Assembly: GCA_964425915.1 (NCBI GenBank)
Contig: CAYROO010000005.1
Location: 89,597 to 153,596, forward strand
Length of the DNA: 64,000 bases
Direction: 5' to 3'
From: Polycyclovorans sp964425915
Lineage (GTDB): Bacteria; Pseudomonadota; Gammaproteobacteria; Nevskiales; Nevskiaceae
Shown here: positions 42,209 to 52,218 of the stretch, piece by piece
Position numbering within the stretch: the stretch's first letter is position 1
Layout: each line of letters starts with the position of its first letter
Position numbers and translations under genes: made by a program
Notes under the pieces: model-generated
What the model was told of the DNA's origin: nothing
Databases searched by the model: none
Seen by the model: only the letters and a program-made list of their open reading frames with translations

Positions 42209-42790
42209 ATGACCATTCCCTTTTACCTCGCCTCGCAGTCGCCGCGGCGCTGTGAGCTGCTGACCCAGGCGGGCTTCCGCTTCGAGCGGTTGGCCGTCAG
42301 CGTTGACGAGACCCCGGCGACCGGCGAAGCGGGCTTGGACTATGTACGGCGGGTGGTGGCGGACAAACTGCGGGCCGCCCTGGCGCAGCGGCCATCGCCG
42401 TCGCCAGTGCTGGTGGCCGATACCGAGGTCTTGCTCGATGGCCGTGCGCTGGGGAAGCCGGTGGATGCCACCGATGCGGCGACCGCGCTGGCGGCCTTGT
42501 CAGGGCGCACGCACCAGGTGGTAAGCCGGGTGGCCGTCGCCGACGGCACGCGGACCGCGTCTACCGAGAGCGTGACGGAGATCGATTTTGCCCGCTTGTC
42601 CGCCGCGCAGATCCGCCGCTACTGCGACAGCGGCGAGCCCCTCGGCAAGGCGGGCAGCTATGCCATCCAGGGCGCGGCGTCCGGATTCGTAGTGGCCATG
42701 CGCGGCAGCCTCACCGGTGTGATCGGTCTGCCGGTGGTCGAGACTGCGGCGCTGCTGGCCCGTTTTGGTGTGCAGCCGGAGCTGCTGTGA
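42209..42790 (+). CDS. maf: Maf-family nucleoside triphosphate pyrophosphatase
   Basis: A 193-residue Maf protein. FYLASQSPRRCELLTQAGF is the N-terminal motif. The catalytic Asp lies in VLVADTEVLLDG, followed by GKPVDATDAATALAALSGRTHQVVSRV and GKAGSYAIQGAASGFV. Maf enzymes hydrolyse non-canonical or UTP/TTP nucleotides; this one is closest to the YhdE type. The ATG at 42209 is preferred, though a GTG two codons upstream is in frame. The stop overlaps the rng GTG start. Confidence 0.93.
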   Translation: MTIPFYLASQSPRRCELLTQAGFRFERLAVSVDETPATGEAGLDYVRRVVADKLRAALAQRPSPSPVLVADTEVLLDGRALGKPVDATDAATALAALSGRTHQVVSRVAVADGTRTASTESVTEIDFARLSAAQIRRYCDSGEPLGKAGSYAIQGAASGFVVAMRGSLTGVIGLPVVETAALLARFGVQPELL

Positions 42791-44256
42791 GCACCGAGAT
42801 TCTGGTCAACATCGGGCCACAGGAAACCCGGGTGGCGCTGGTGGAGGGGGGTGCGGCGCAGGAGATTCACGTGCAGCGCGCCTCGCGACATGGCTTGACC
42901 GGCAATGTCTATAAGGGGCGGGTGCAACGTGTGCTGCCGGGCATGCAGGCGGCCTTCGTCGATGTGGGGCTGGAGCGCACCGCCTTTCTTCACGTAGCCG
43001 ACATGGTGCCCGGCCCCACGCATGCCCACGGGGGCGAGGCGATGACGCCGCAGATCACCCAGCTGCTGCACGAGGGGCAGGCGGTGTTGGTGCAGATCCT
43101 CAAGGATCCACTGGGGACCAAGGGCGCGCGACTCACCACCCTGCTGTCGATCCCCTCGCGCTACCTTGTGCTGTTGCCGTTCGAGCCCAATGTCGGCGTG
43201 TCGGCGCGCATTGAAGACGAGGTGGAGCGCGAGCGGCTCAAGGGCATCCTGTCAGATATCCAGAAGCGGCTGGCTCCGCGCTTCGGCGTGATCGCCCGCA
43301 CGGCTGCCGAGAATGCGGACGCCACTGCGCTGGAAAACGATCTCGCCTTCCTGATGCGGCTGTGGGACTCGATCAGCGAGCAGGCGCGTGATGCCAGTGC
43401 CGGCACCTTGGTGCACGGTGACCTGCCGCTGTCGATGCGCATCCTGCGCGACCTGCTGGGCACCGACGTCGAGCGTATTCGCATCGACAATGCCGACGAG
43501 TTCGAGCGGGTTCGCCAGTTCGCCCGCGTGTTCGTGCCGACCATGGCGGAGCGGATCGATCTCTACGCGGGTGCTGCGCCGATCTTCGATCTCTACGGAG
43601 TTGAGGACGACATCACGCGCGCGCTGTCGCGCAAGGTGGATCTCAAGTCGGGCGGGCATCTGATCATCGATCAGACCGAGGCGATGACCACCATTGACGT
43701 CAACACCGGCGCCTACCTCGGCCACCGGAATCTCGACGAGACGGTACTCAAGACCAACCTCGAAGCGACCCAGGCCATTGCGCGACAACTGCGGCTGCGC
43801 AACCTCGGCGGCATCATCATTCTCGACTTCATCGACATGCGGTCGGAGGATCATCGTGCGCAGGTGATGCGCAGCCTTGAGAAAGCCCTGATGGCGGACT
43901 ACGCGCGCACCCAGGTGTACCCCTTCTCGCCGCTGGGGCTGGTGGAGATGACGCGCAAGCGGTCGCGCGAGAGCCTCGGCCACATTCTCTGCGAGCCCTG
44001 CCCGCAGTGTGCCGGGCGCGGGCATCTGAAGACGGTGGAGACGGTGTGCCACGAAGTGGTGCGCGAGGTACAGCGTTCGGCACGGCAGTTCGAGGCCAAG
44101 GGCTTCCTGGTGCTGGCGGCGCCTGCTGTCACCCAGCGACTGATCGACGAGCCGGTGCTGGGCCTGGCCGATCTTGAGGCGCAGCTGCATCGTCCCATCC
44201 GCCTGCAGGCTGAAGCGGCCTACACCCAGGAGGCATTCGATGTCATCCCGCTGTGA
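42787..44256 (+). CDS. rng: Ribonuclease G
   Basis: A 489-residue RNase E/G family endonuclease. It has an S1 domain (GNVYKGRVQRVLPGMQAAFVDVGLERTAFLHVAD), a 5'-sensor/RNase H-like region, and the catalytic segment MTTIDVNTGAYLGHRNLDETVLKTNLEAT with its Asp residues. The zinc-link CEPCPQCAGRG supports dimerisation. It processes 16S rRNA 5' ends and degrades mRNA. It lacks the long C-terminal scaffold of RNase E. GTG start 42787 overlaps the maf stop; yhdP follows 12 bp later, the common gene order. Confidence 0.95.
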   Translation: MSTEILVNIGPQETRVALVEGGAAQEIHVQRASRHGLTGNVYKGRVQRVLPGMQAAFVDVGLERTAFLHVADMVPGPTHAHGGEAMTPQITQLLHEGQAVLVQILKDPLGTKGARLTTLLSIPSRYLVLLPFEPNVGVSARIEDEVERERLKGILSDIQKRLAPRFGVIARTAAENADATALENDLAFLMRLWDSISEQARDASAGTLVHGDLPLSMRILRDLLGTDVERIRIDNADEFERVRQFARVFVPTMAERIDLYAGAAPIFDLYGVEDDITRALSRKVDLKSGGHLIIDQTEAMTTIDVNTGAYLGHRNLDETVLKTNLEATQAIARQLRLRNLGGIIILDFIDMRSEDHRAQVMRSLEKALMADYARTQVYPFSPLGLVEMTRKRSRESLGHILCEPCPQCAGRGHLKTVETVCHEVVREVQRSARQFEAKGFLVLAAPAVTQRLIDEPVLGLADLEAQLHRPIRLQAEAAYTQEAFDVIPL

Positions 44257-44268
44257 GGCGCAGGTGGC

Positions 44269-47200
44269 ATGGAGCGGATAAGACGCCGCTGGTGGACCAC
44301 CGTAATCTCAGCGGTGGCCGGGCTGCTGGTGTTCACGGCGGTCGCCAGCGGCCTGTTCCAGATTGCTGTGCTGATGATGCCGGGGTACCGCGAACAGCTG
44401 GCCGACTGGGTGAGTGATGTTGCCGGGCGGCCGGTGGATATCGGCGGCGTACATCTGCTGTGGCGCGGGCTGTCGCCGCAGATCGAACTCAGCGACATCG
44501 TGCTGCGCGACGGTAATCTCGAGGATGACAGTGACGGCGCCCTGCGCGCCGAGCGCCTGCGCCTGGGGTTTTCCGTGCGGCGGCTGGCGCGTGGAGACTG
44601 GATGCCGGATCGGGTGATGCTGTCCGGCTTGCAGCTACGGGTCGAGGTGGACGCGGCGCATCGGATTCGCGTCGCCGGCTTCGAAACCCGTCGACCGGAT
44701 GCCGAGCCGCGCAACTGGCGCGCAGCACTGTCCCGGTTTTCCACCGTCGTGCTCAGCGATGCGCAGATCCGCGTGCGCTATGCGCCCTGGGGCGAGGCGC
44801 CGCTGGATCTCGCCATTGAGGAAGGTACGCTGGCGCAGACCCGGGACGGCTTCGACCTCGATACACAGGGCGCTTTGCCCGCCCGGCTTGGCGGCGCCTT
44901 CGAGGCGCAGGCCGAAATCCGGGGCGACAGCGATCGCATCGAGCAATGGTCCGGACGCTGGCAGTTGCAGGCGGACGATCTGGTGCCGGCGGGGTGGACG
45001 CTGCCAGGCATGGCACAGCCCCTGGCGGTGCAGGCCGACGCGCTGCAGGCGATGGCGCAGGGGCAATTCCGCGATGGTCGTATCGAGCAGGTCGTACTGG
45101 CAGCGGAGGCCCAACGGCTGTCCGCCGACGGTGGCTTGCAGGCTGATCAGCCGCGGCTGCGGATGAGCTGGCAGCCAGCCGGCACCGGGGGGGTGATCAG
45201 CGTCAGCGAATTCGGCGTCGCCGATGCGCCGGTGGCGGCGCTGCGGCTGCGCTGGTCGGAGCAGAGCCTGGAGCTCGATGGGCCTAGCCTGGACCTGTCG
45301 ACCCTGGCGCCGTGGCTGACCCTGGCACCGACCGACCAGGTTCGGGCGATGGCCGCGCTGCGCGGACAACTGCAGAACCTGCACCTGCGGGCCAGCCGAC
45401 CGGTTACCGAGGCCGGCGCCTGGCAGTACACCCTGGAGGGCGATTTGCGCGAGGGCGGCTGGCAGCCGTCCCCCGAGGCGTCGGCTGTGGCGGTCAGTGG
45501 CCTGGCCGGCCGGGTGGTGGCCACGGACCGGGGCGGGCGGTTCTCACCCGCTGGCGGTGAATGGTCACTGCGATTCGCCACCGCCGATCCGGCGCCGATG
45601 GTGTTCCGCCAGTTTCGTGGAGACCTGCTGTGGACCCGCCAGCCGGATCAGCCCTGGCTGCTGCGCCTGCCGGCCTTCGATTGGCGCGTCGACGGCGCCC
45701 AGGGGCAGGGGCGCGGCAGTCTGACGCTGAACCCAGACCGAGGCCCGGAGCTGGACCTGCAGATGGCCTTCGCGGTCTCGGATCTCACTGCGCTCAAGCC
45801 GCTGATGCCCGCGCGCTGGTCGGAGGATCTGCGCAGTTGGCTGGGTCGCGCCATCGTCGCCGGAGAGGTGCCGTCGGCGGAACTCAGCATCAAGGGGCCT
45901 ATCCGCGATTTTCCGTTCGGCGCGCGCCCCTCGGGTGAGTGGCGCCTGGCGCTGCCACTGCGCAATGCCACGGTGGCGTTCTCGCGGCGATGGCCGGCGC
46001 TGACTGCGTTCTCGGCCGATCTGGTGTTCACCGCCAATCGCCTGGAACTGGTGGCGCAGTCGGGATGGCTGGCAGACCTACCGATTCGCACGCTGCGTGC
46101 CGAAATCCCGGCGCTGCACCTCGGTCCCATCCAGATCGACGGCGCCGTCCGGGCGCCGTTGTCCAGTATGTTCGATGTGGTGGCGCAGTCGCCATTACAG
46201 CAGCGCCTGCGTCCGCTGGTGGCGGCAGGTCCGGTGCAGGGGGATGCTGATCTCGACCTGCGGCTGGCGATACCGCTGCGCGACATGAACGCGCTGGAGG
46301 TGGATGGTCAGCTGCGCTTCGACGGGTTGCGATGGGCGCTGACCCAGCTGCCAGCGCCGCTGGAGGACCTCAGCGGGACCGTCCATTTCACCAACCGCCA
46401 GATCGCTGCAGAGGGCCTTCGGGCGCGGCTGTTGCGCAACGACTTGCGGGCGGACATCCGCCCTGCGGAGACTCATCCGGGCGATCTTGAGGTACAGGCC
46501 ACAGTGGATGTCGACAGTCCGCTGGCGGCCGCCTTCGCGCCGGCCCTGGCGCGGCTACACATGGAGGGCGCCAGCGATTGGACACTGCGCCAGGCGCTGG
46601 GCGTCGCCGACGCCGAGTTGCGGATCGAGAGTCGGCTTGAGGGCACTGCGGTACGTCTGCCGGCGCCGTTCGGCAAACCCGCCAGTGAGGCGCTGCCGCT
46701 CACCATCCGGCTGCTGGGGGATGCCGATGGCCGCCGCCGGATGTGGCTGGATGTGGGCGGGCGCCTGGCCAGTGCGCAGATCCGCCTGCCATCGAAGGCA
46801 GCGCCGGACGACTGGGCTGCGGAGCTGCGCTTTGGTGCAGAAGCGCCGCCGCCGGAGGCCGTCGTTCAGGGCCTGGCGGTGTCGGGCGCGCTGGAGCAGG
46901 CCGATGTCGGCGAGTGGCGCCGGTTGTTCCCGGCTGGGGCGGGCGACCGACAGATCCTTCGGCAGCTGGACCTGCAGGTGGGCCGCCTGCGGTTGGGCGG
47001 CTTCAGCCTTGCCGACCAGGGACTGTCGCTGCGCCATGCAGACGATGGCATGCATCTGGACCTGCGCGGGGCTGCCGAGGGCACCCTGCACTGGAACCCA
47101 CTCGCCGAAACGGTGGCGGCACAGTTTGAACGCCTGACCCTGGGTTTCGAGGGCTTCCAGATGGCGCCGGCCCGACCGGAGACGTCAGCGGCCCCCACGT

Positions 47201-48051
47201 TGCGGCCCGATACCTGGCCGGCTTTGAACGCCCGCGCCGAGACGCTCAGCCTCAACGGCCTGCCCTTGGGGCAGGCGCAGCTGCAGACGCAAAGGCTGGC
47301 GGATGGCGTGGCGCTTGAGCGCTTCGAGTTGTCCGGGGGCTCGCTTGAGGGCCGGCTGCAAGGCGAATGGCGGCGCAGTGACACGCGCGGGCGGGCGGCG
47401 CTCAGCTTCGATCTGGAAAGCACGGCGGTGGAGCCCACCCTGCAGGCATTCGGTTTCGCGCCAAGCCTGGAAGCCGCGCACACCCGGCTTGATGGCTCGC
47501 TGCAATGGCCCGACACCGCCTTCGCCCTGGACTGGACCCGTGGCGAGGGACCGGTTCGGCTGCGCGTGCGTGACGGCACCCTGCGCACCATCGAGCCGGG
47601 TGCCGGCCGGGTGCTGGGTCTGATGAGCTTCTACGCGCTGCCGCGGCGTCTGACCCTGGACTTCCGCGATGTGGTTGACGATGGGCTGCGCTTTGATACG
47701 GTGGCAGCGGATTTTGCGCTGGCTGCAGGTGTTGCCAGCACCGACAACCTCACCATCCGGGCGCCCTCGCTGAGAATGGAAATCGACGGCGAGATCGACC
47801 TCGCCCAGCGACGGCTGAATCAGCGCGTGCGGGTGTTCCCCGGCGTGTCCGGCGGCGTCACCCTGGGGGCTGCGCTGCTCGGCGGGCCCGCAGCGGGCGC
47901 CATCATCCTGCTGGCGCAGGAGTTGCTGGAAAAGCCGCTCGACCAGGTCACCCAGTTTGGGTACCGGGTGCAGGGCAGCTGGGACAATCCCGATGTCAGC
48001 CCGCTGGATGCTCGTGAAGCCGCGCCGGAGGCGCCCCCGACAACACCGTGA
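44269..48051 (+). CDS. yhdP: YhdP-family AsmA-like envelope protein
   Basis: A 1260-residue protein with one N-terminal membrane helix (about 11-32, VISAVAGLLVFTAVASGLFQI). The remainder is a very long periplasmic beta-rich region typical of AsmA-like/YhdP proteins, beginning VDIGGVHLLWRGLSPQIELSDIVLRDG. It ends with the family's C-terminal block (FYALPRRLTLDFRDVVDDGLRFD, RVRVFPGVSGGVTLGAALLGGPAAG). Known members are bridge-like lipid carriers that move phospholipid to the outer membrane. It lies in the rng-yhdP-nit-tldD order shared by many gammaproteobacteria. The GTG of the next gene overlaps its stop. Confidence 0.92.
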   Translation: MERIRRRWWTTVISAVAGLLVFTAVASGLFQIAVLMMPGYREQLADWVSDVAGRPVDIGGVHLLWRGLSPQIELSDIVLRDGNLEDDSDGALRAERLRLGFSVRRLARGDWMPDRVMLSGLQLRVEVDAAHRIRVAGFETRRPDAEPRNWRAALSRFSTVVLSDAQIRVRYAPWGEAPLDLAIEEGTLAQTRDGFDLDTQGALPARLGGAFEAQAEIRGDSDRIEQWSGRWQLQADDLVPAGWTLPGMAQPLAVQADALQAMAQGQFRDGRIEQVVLAAEAQRLSADGGLQADQPRLRMSWQPAGTGGVISVSEFGVADAPVAALRLRWSEQSLELDGPSLDLSTLAPWLTLAPTDQVRAMAALRGQLQNLHLRASRPVTEAGAWQYTLEGDLREGGWQPSPEASAVAVSGLAGRVVATDRGGRFSPAGGEWSLRFATADPAPMVFRQFRGDLLWTRQPDQPWLLRLPAFDWRVDGAQGQGRGSLTLNPDRGPELDLQMAFAVSDLTALKPLMPARWSEDLRSWLGRAIVAGEVPSAELSIKGPIRDFPFGARPSGEWRLALPLRNATVAFSRRWPALTAFSADLVFTANRLELVAQSGWLADLPIRTLRAEIPALHLGPIQIDGAVRAPLSSMFDVVAQSPLQQRLRPLVAAGPVQGDADLDLRLAIPLRDMNALEVDGQLRFDGLRWALTQLPAPLEDLSGTVHFTNRQIAAEGLRARLLRNDLRADIRPAETHPGDLEVQATVDVDSPLAAAFAPALARLHMEGASDWTLRQALGVADAELRIESRLEGTAVRLPAPFGKPASEALPLTIRLLGDADGRRRMWLDVGGRLASAQIRLPSKAAPDDWAAELRFGAEAPPPEAVVQGLAVSGALEQADVGEWRRLFPAGAGDRQILRQLDLQVGRLRLGGFSLADQGLSLRHADDGMHLDLRGAAEGTLHWNPLAETVAAQFERLTLGFEGFQMAPARPETSAAPTLRPDTWPALNARAETLSLNGLPLGQAQLQTQRLADGVALERFELSGGSLEGRLQGEWRRSDTRGRAALSFDLESTAVEPTLQAFGFAPSLEAAHTRLDGSLQWPDTAFALDWTRGEGPVRLRVRDGTLRTIEPGAGRVLGLMSFYALPRRLTLDFRDVVDDGLRFDTVAADFALAAGVASTDNLTIRAPSLRMEIDGEIDLAQRRLNQRVRVFPGVSGGVTLGAALLGGPAAGAIILLAQELLEKPLDQVTQFGYRVQGSWDNPDVSPLDAREAAPEAPPTTP

Positions 48052-48863
48052 AAGTCGCCGCCATACAGCTCAACGCCGGTCTCGATGTGGAGGCCAACCT
48101 GCTCGAAGCCGGGCACTGGATTGTGCAGGCGGTGGCCGCCGGTGCGCGCCTGGTGACGCTGCCGGAGAACCTGCCACTGATGGGCCTGCGGGAGCGCGAC
48201 AAGCTGGCCATCGCCGAGGTGCCGGGCGCCGGACCGATCCAGGATTGGTTGTCGCGACAGGCGGCCTTCCACGGTATCTATCTGTTGGGGGGCACCATCC
48301 CGCTGCGTGGCGATGACCCCGAACGGGTGATGGCCAGCAGCCTGCTGTTTGGCCCCGATGGCGGCCTGCTGGCGCGGTACGACAAGATTCACCTGTTCGA
48401 CGTCGCGGTCAGCGGCGGCGCCAATCCGGAGGACTATCGCGAGTCGCGCAGCATCGCGCCGGGCCCCTGTCATCCGGTGGTGGCGGACGTCGATGGCTGG
48501 CGGCTCGGGCTGAGCGTCTGCTACGACCTGCGGTTCCCCGAGCTCTATCGCGCCCTGGTGACCGCAGGCGCCGATGTGCTGTGCGTGCCGTCCGCCTTCA
48601 CGGCCCGTACCGGCGCCGCGCATTGGTCGACACTGCTGGCGGCTCGCGCCATCGAGAACCTCTGCTACGTCGTGGCGTCCAACCAGTGCGGCGTCCACCC
48701 GAATGGGCGCGCCACCTGGGGGCACAGCTGCGTGATCAGTCCCTGGGGCGATGTGCTGGCGTTGCAGGCCGATGTCCCGGGTTTGGCGATGGCCACCCTG
48801 GAACGCGGCAAAATGGACGCGCTGCGCCGCAACTTCCCTTGCCTGGAACACCGAAGACTTTGA
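48048..48863 (+). CDS. Carbon-nitrogen hydrolase (Nit1/NitA-like amidase)
   Basis: A 271-residue nitrilase-superfamily protein. The catalytic Glu is in LVTLPENLPLMG, the Lys in ARYDKIHLFDV and the Cys in LGLSVCYDLRFPELYRAL, so all three active residues are present. VVASNQCGVHPNG and GHSCVISPWGDVLA follow. The group includes deaminated-glutathione amidase, a metabolite-repair enzyme, which fits this genome position between yhdP and tldD. GTG start 48048 overlaps yhdP by 4 bp and its stop overlaps the tldD ATG. Confidence 0.9.
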   Translation: MKVAAIQLNAGLDVEANLLEAGHWIVQAVAAGARLVTLPENLPLMGLRERDKLAIAEVPGAGPIQDWLSRQAAFHGIYLLGGTIPLRGDDPERVMASSLLFGPDGGLLARYDKIHLFDVAVSGGANPEDYRESRSIAPGPCHPVVADVDGWRLGLSVCYDLRFPELYRALVTAGADVLCVPSAFTARTGAAHWSTLLAARAIENLCYVVASNQCGVHPNGRATWGHSCVISPWGDVLALQADVPGLAMATLERGKMDALRRNFPCLEHRRL

Positions 48864-50308
48864 TGACCGACGCCCTCAGCCTTGCCCGCGAACAGTTTCT
48901 GGCCCCGGCCGGCCTTGACGACGCCCAGTTGCTACGCGTGATGGGACGCCTGATGGCGCCAGGGATCGAGGCGGCGGACCTATATTTTCAGCATCGTCTG
49001 ACCCGCAGCTGGGCGCTCGAGGACGGTATCGTCAAGAGCGGCAGTCACGACGTCGAGCGCGGCGTTGGGGTGCGGGCGGTCAGCGGTGATCGTCAGGGGC
49101 TGGCCTATTCCGATGACATTGCGCTGGCGCCGATGCTCGACGCAGCGCAGGCTGCGACCGCCATTGCGCGCGACGGCGACCGCCGGACTTCGCCACAAGC
49201 GGTCAGTGGCCACGCCGCGCGGGCGCTGTATCCGGCGAACGATCCGCTCACCGAGGTCGAGACGACGACCCAGATCGATGTCCTGGCGCGGGCCGATCGT
49301 GCTGCGCGCGCGGCCGACACCCGGGTGTTCCAGGTCAGCGCGCGCCTCGCGGCGCAGCATGAAACGGTGATGGTGTTGGATGCCGACGGCCGGCTCAGCG
49401 CCGATCTGCGCCCGCTGGTGCGGCTCGATGTCAGTGTCATGGTCGAACACAACGGTCGCCGCGAGCAGGCCCATGCCGGCGGCGGCGGGCGCGGTCATTT
49501 CAGCGAGGTGTTGGCCGGCGACCTGCCGGAACGCTTGGCGCGTGAGGCGGTGCGACAGGCGGCGGTGCTGCTGGAGGCGGGGCCGGCGCCGGCGGGCACC
49601 CTGCCGGTGGTGCTGGGCCCGGGTTGGCCCGGCGTGCTGCTACACGAAGCCGTGGGCCACGGGCTGGAAGGCGACTTCAACCGCAAGGGCAGCTCCGTGT
49701 TCTCCGGACGCATCGGCCAGAAGGTGGCACCGGACGATTGCACCATTGTCGATGACGGCACCCTGCCGGGCCGTCGCGGCTCGCTCAGTGTGGACGACGA
49801 AGGCACGCCAACGCACTGCACGCCGCTGATCGAGAACGGCGTGTTGGTGGGGTACATGCAGGACCGGCTCAATGCCCGCCTGATGGGGGTGGCGCCGACC
49901 GGCAATGGCCGCCGCGAGTCCTACGCCCATCTGCCGATGCCGCGCATGACCAATACCTACATGCGGGCCGGGTCTCGCGATCCTGAGGAAATCCTGCGCT
50001 CGGTCAGCCGGGGCCTGTATGCGGTCAACTTCGGCGGCGGGCAGGTGGACATCACCTCCGGCAATTTCGTGTTCTCGGCGTCCGAGGCCTACCTGATCGA
50101 GAACGGCCGCATGACCCGTCCGGTGAAAGGCGCCACCCTGATCGGCAATGGCCCGGATACGCTGCCGCGCATGTCGATGATCGGCAATGACCTGCAGCTC
50201 GATGGCGGCGTTGGCATCTGCGGCAAGGACGGGCAGTCGGTGCCGGTCGGCGTGGGTCAGCCCACCCTCAAGGTGGATGGGCTGACCGTGGGGGGTACCG
50301 AGGCCTGA
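48863..50308 (+). CDS. tldD: Metalloprotease TldD
   Basis: A 481-residue TldD. The metal-binding HExxxH motif is GVLLHEAVGHGLEGDF (about residues 258-270). FSGRIGQKVAPDDCTIVDDGTLPGRRGS and RMTNTYMRAGSRDPEEIL come after it, and FGGGQVDITSGNFVFSASEAYLIENG near the end. With TldE/PmbA it forms a heterodimer that degrades unfolded peptides and matures some RiPPs. pmbA is not in the window. The ATG 48863 overlaps the nitrilase stop. It converges with the curli-locus lipoprotein gene 4 bp away. Confidence 0.95.
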   Translation: MTDALSLAREQFLAPAGLDDAQLLRVMGRLMAPGIEAADLYFQHRLTRSWALEDGIVKSGSHDVERGVGVRAVSGDRQGLAYSDDIALAPMLDAAQAATAIARDGDRRTSPQAVSGHAARALYPANDPLTEVETTTQIDVLARADRAARAADTRVFQVSARLAAQHETVMVLDADGRLSADLRPLVRLDVSVMVEHNGRREQAHAGGGGRGHFSEVLAGDLPERLAREAVRQAAVLLEAGPAPAGTLPVVLGPGWPGVLLHEAVGHGLEGDFNRKGSSVFSGRIGQKVAPDDCTIVDDGTLPGRRGSLSVDDEGTPTHCTPLIENGVLVGYMQDRLNARLMGVAPTGNGRRESYAHLPMPRMTNTYMRAGSRDPEEILRSVSRGLYAVNFGGGQVDITSGNFVFSASEAYLIENGRMTRPVKGATLIGNGPDTLPRMSMIGNDLQLDGGVGICGKDGQSVPVGVGQPTLKVDGLTVGGTEA

Positions 50309-50311
50309 GGC

Positions 50312-51022
50312 TCAGTCGCAGCGGGCGACGATGGCGCGCGCCACCGCCACCGCAGCATCCCGGCGGTCGCTTTCCGCGTTGGCCACCTGCGCATCGATGC
50401 TGAAGGTGGTGTTGCCGACCAGGACTTCCAGCAGTTTGAAGCGGCCGAGGCCGCCCCAGGCGGCCGCATCGCCCAGTCCCTCGATGCTTTCCCACTGAAT
50501 CTTGCTGGCCATCGAGCCGGCGGCACTGCGCACGGCTTCGGCGGCGCCATCACTGAGTTGCTTGTCCTTCAGCGCCTCATCGGCCCGTTCACGGGCCATC
50601 GCGTTCATCTGCGCCTGCTGCTCGGCGTCCGGCGTGCGATGGCTGAACCGGAAGGTCTGAACCGGGTCATCGACCTCCAGGGGCCGGATGTTGGACAGGG
50701 TCACCTGGTCGTCGGTCTCGACCTCCATGCTCATGGCCCCAATCTGAACGGACTGCTGGCGCCCACCGCTCCAGCTATAGCGACATTCCATCTGGCGGCC
50801 CAGCGCGGCCTGCTCCTGATTCACGGTGTCCGGCAACCCCGGTAGCGCCGCCCGCAGGGTGGCTTCGTCCAGCAGTTGGCAGGGCGCCTCAGCGGCATCG
50901 GCGATGCAGTTCGCAGCCGCGCTGGCGGTACCGGCGCTGCCGCCGCCGCAGGCGGCGAGCGCGGGCATGAGCACCGCCACGGCATTCAGACGTAGGTGTT
51001 GATGAAATTTTAGGGTCGACAT
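50312..51022 (-). CDS. Putative lipoprotein at end of curli-like locus
   Basis: A 236-residue protein with a lipoprotein signal: VAVLMPALAACGGGS has the lipobox LAAC at about residue 25. The mature part has four more Cys residues, including ANCIADAAEAPCQLL and MECRYSW, which may form disulfides, and helical charged sequence (ARERADEALKDKQLSDGAAEAV). I do not recognise the family. It is the last gene of the minus-strand run csgF-csgG-curlin-curlin, 23 bp after the larger curlin gene, so it may be an accessory factor for the fibre system; this is inference from position. Confidence 0.7.
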   Translation of the reverse strand: MSTLKFHQHLRLNAVAVLMPALAACGGGSAGTASAAANCIADAAEAPCQLLDEATLRAALPGLPDTVNQEQAALGRQMECRYSWSGGRQQSVQIGAMSMEVETDDQVTLSNIRPLEVDDPVQTFRFSHRTPDAEQQAQMNAMARERADEALKDKQLSDGAAEAVRSAAGSMASKIQWESIEGLGDAAAWGGLGRFKLLEVLVGNTTFSIDAQVANAESDRRDAAVAVARAIVARCD

Positions 51023-51045
51023 GATGAGCGCTCCGGGTGCGGCCT

Positions 51046-52197
51046 TCAGCGGCCGGTGACGAGAATTTCGGCGCGGGCGCCGGGGGCATTGGTCTGGCCG
51101 ATGAGGCTGACTGCGCCCACCGCGTCGGTCTGCTCGACCCGCGCGAAAGCGTCCGGGCTATCGACTTGCATGACGGTGACGACGCCGCCCAGTACGTTGA
51201 TCTGCTGGATCTCGGCCTGCATGCGGGCACCGCTCTCCTGCACCACCGTCACCACGCCGTCGATGACGCCATCCTGGGTGACCTGGATGTCCCCTTCTGC
51301 GGTGGCCGACTGGGTCAACGCGGCCTGCGCGGCGACGCCACCGGACTGGATCAGTGTGATCTTGCTGGCCTGGGTGTCATTGATCTGGGCGATGTCGGCA
51401 ACATGGTCGCTGCCGCCGCGCTGTTCGACTTCGAGGCTGACGACACCGGAATCCTGTTGGCGGGTGTCGGCACGGCTGCCCGTGCTGTCGACCTGGGTCA
51501 CCAGGGTGGTGGCGTCGGCATTCTCGGTTTGTTCGACATAGATGAACTGGCCAATACCGAGCTGTTGCACGGTTGCCAGGGCGGTGCCGCCCAGCTGTGG
51601 GTTGGCGGCATCGTTGTACTCCTGGCCAATGAAGGCGTTGTTGTCCTCGCCGCGCTGTTCCAGTGTGGCGTCGGCCGACAGCGCCGTCTGGACAATGACC
51701 CCCAGGCGGTTGCGTCCCTCCTGGGTGAGGGTGGCGGTGCTGGTGGCGCCGGGCACAACCCCCTCCTGGGAGATGGCCGCCAGCTGGCTGCGCAGGCCGC
51801 TGTCGTTTCCGCCCAGCTCGCTGCCAACGATCAGATTGAGTGCGTCGGTGCTGAGACTGCCCTCCAGCAGCGCCCCGGCGTTGACCTGGTCGATGGTGGC
51901 GCGCTGCTTGCCATCACTCTGGGTCAGGTAGGCCAGCCCGGTGCCGGTGCCGCTCTGACGAATGCTGGCGACATGATCAGGCTGATCGCCCCTGCCGGTG
52001 CCGATCTGGTTGAGAAACGCCCGGAAGTCGCCAGCCGCATCGGGCTGCTGCTCGATCAGCGCGCTGACGTCAGCCGCGTCTTCCTGGATGATCACGGCCG
52101 CGCCGGGGTCCATCGGCATTTCGGTGATGGACGCGGCATGTGCCGTGAGGGGGAGCAGGCCGATCAGCAGGCCGAAAGGGGAACGTCGCGATGTCAT
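51046..52197 (-). CDS. Curlin-repeat fibre protein, large
   Basis: A 383-residue secreted protein with a signal peptide (GLLIGLLPLTAHA). The mature part consists of imperfect repeats with evenly spaced Gln residues, as in CsgA/CsgB: ATLTQEGRNRLGVIVQ, ATLEQRGEDNNAFIGQ, VSLEVEQRGGSDHVADIAQ and IQVTQDGVIDGVVTVVQ. Each would form a strand-loop-strand of an amyloid beta-solenoid. It is much longer than CsgA (151 residues) and rich in Asp, so the fibre should be acidic. It lies 21 bp after the smaller curlin gene. Confidence 0.78.
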   Translation of the reverse strand: MTSRRSPFGLLIGLLPLTAHAASITEMPMDPGAAVIIQEDAADVSALIEQQPDAAGDFRAFLNQIGTGRGDQPDHVASIRQSGTGTGLAYLTQSDGKQRATIDQVNAGALLEGSLSTDALNLIVGSELGGNDSGLRSQLAAISQEGVVPGATSTATLTQEGRNRLGVIVQTALSADATLEQRGEDNNAFIGQEYNDAANPQLGGTALATVQQLGIGQFIYVEQTENADATTLVTQVDSTGSRADTRQQDSGVVSLEVEQRGGSDHVADIAQINDTQASKITLIQSGGVAAQAALTQSATAEGDIQVTQDGVIDGVVTVVQESGARMQAEIQQINVLGGVVTVMQVDSPDAFARVEQTDAVGAVSLIGQTNAPGARAEILVTGR

Positions 52198-52218
52198 GAT
52201 GAGACTCCTGGGTTCGGG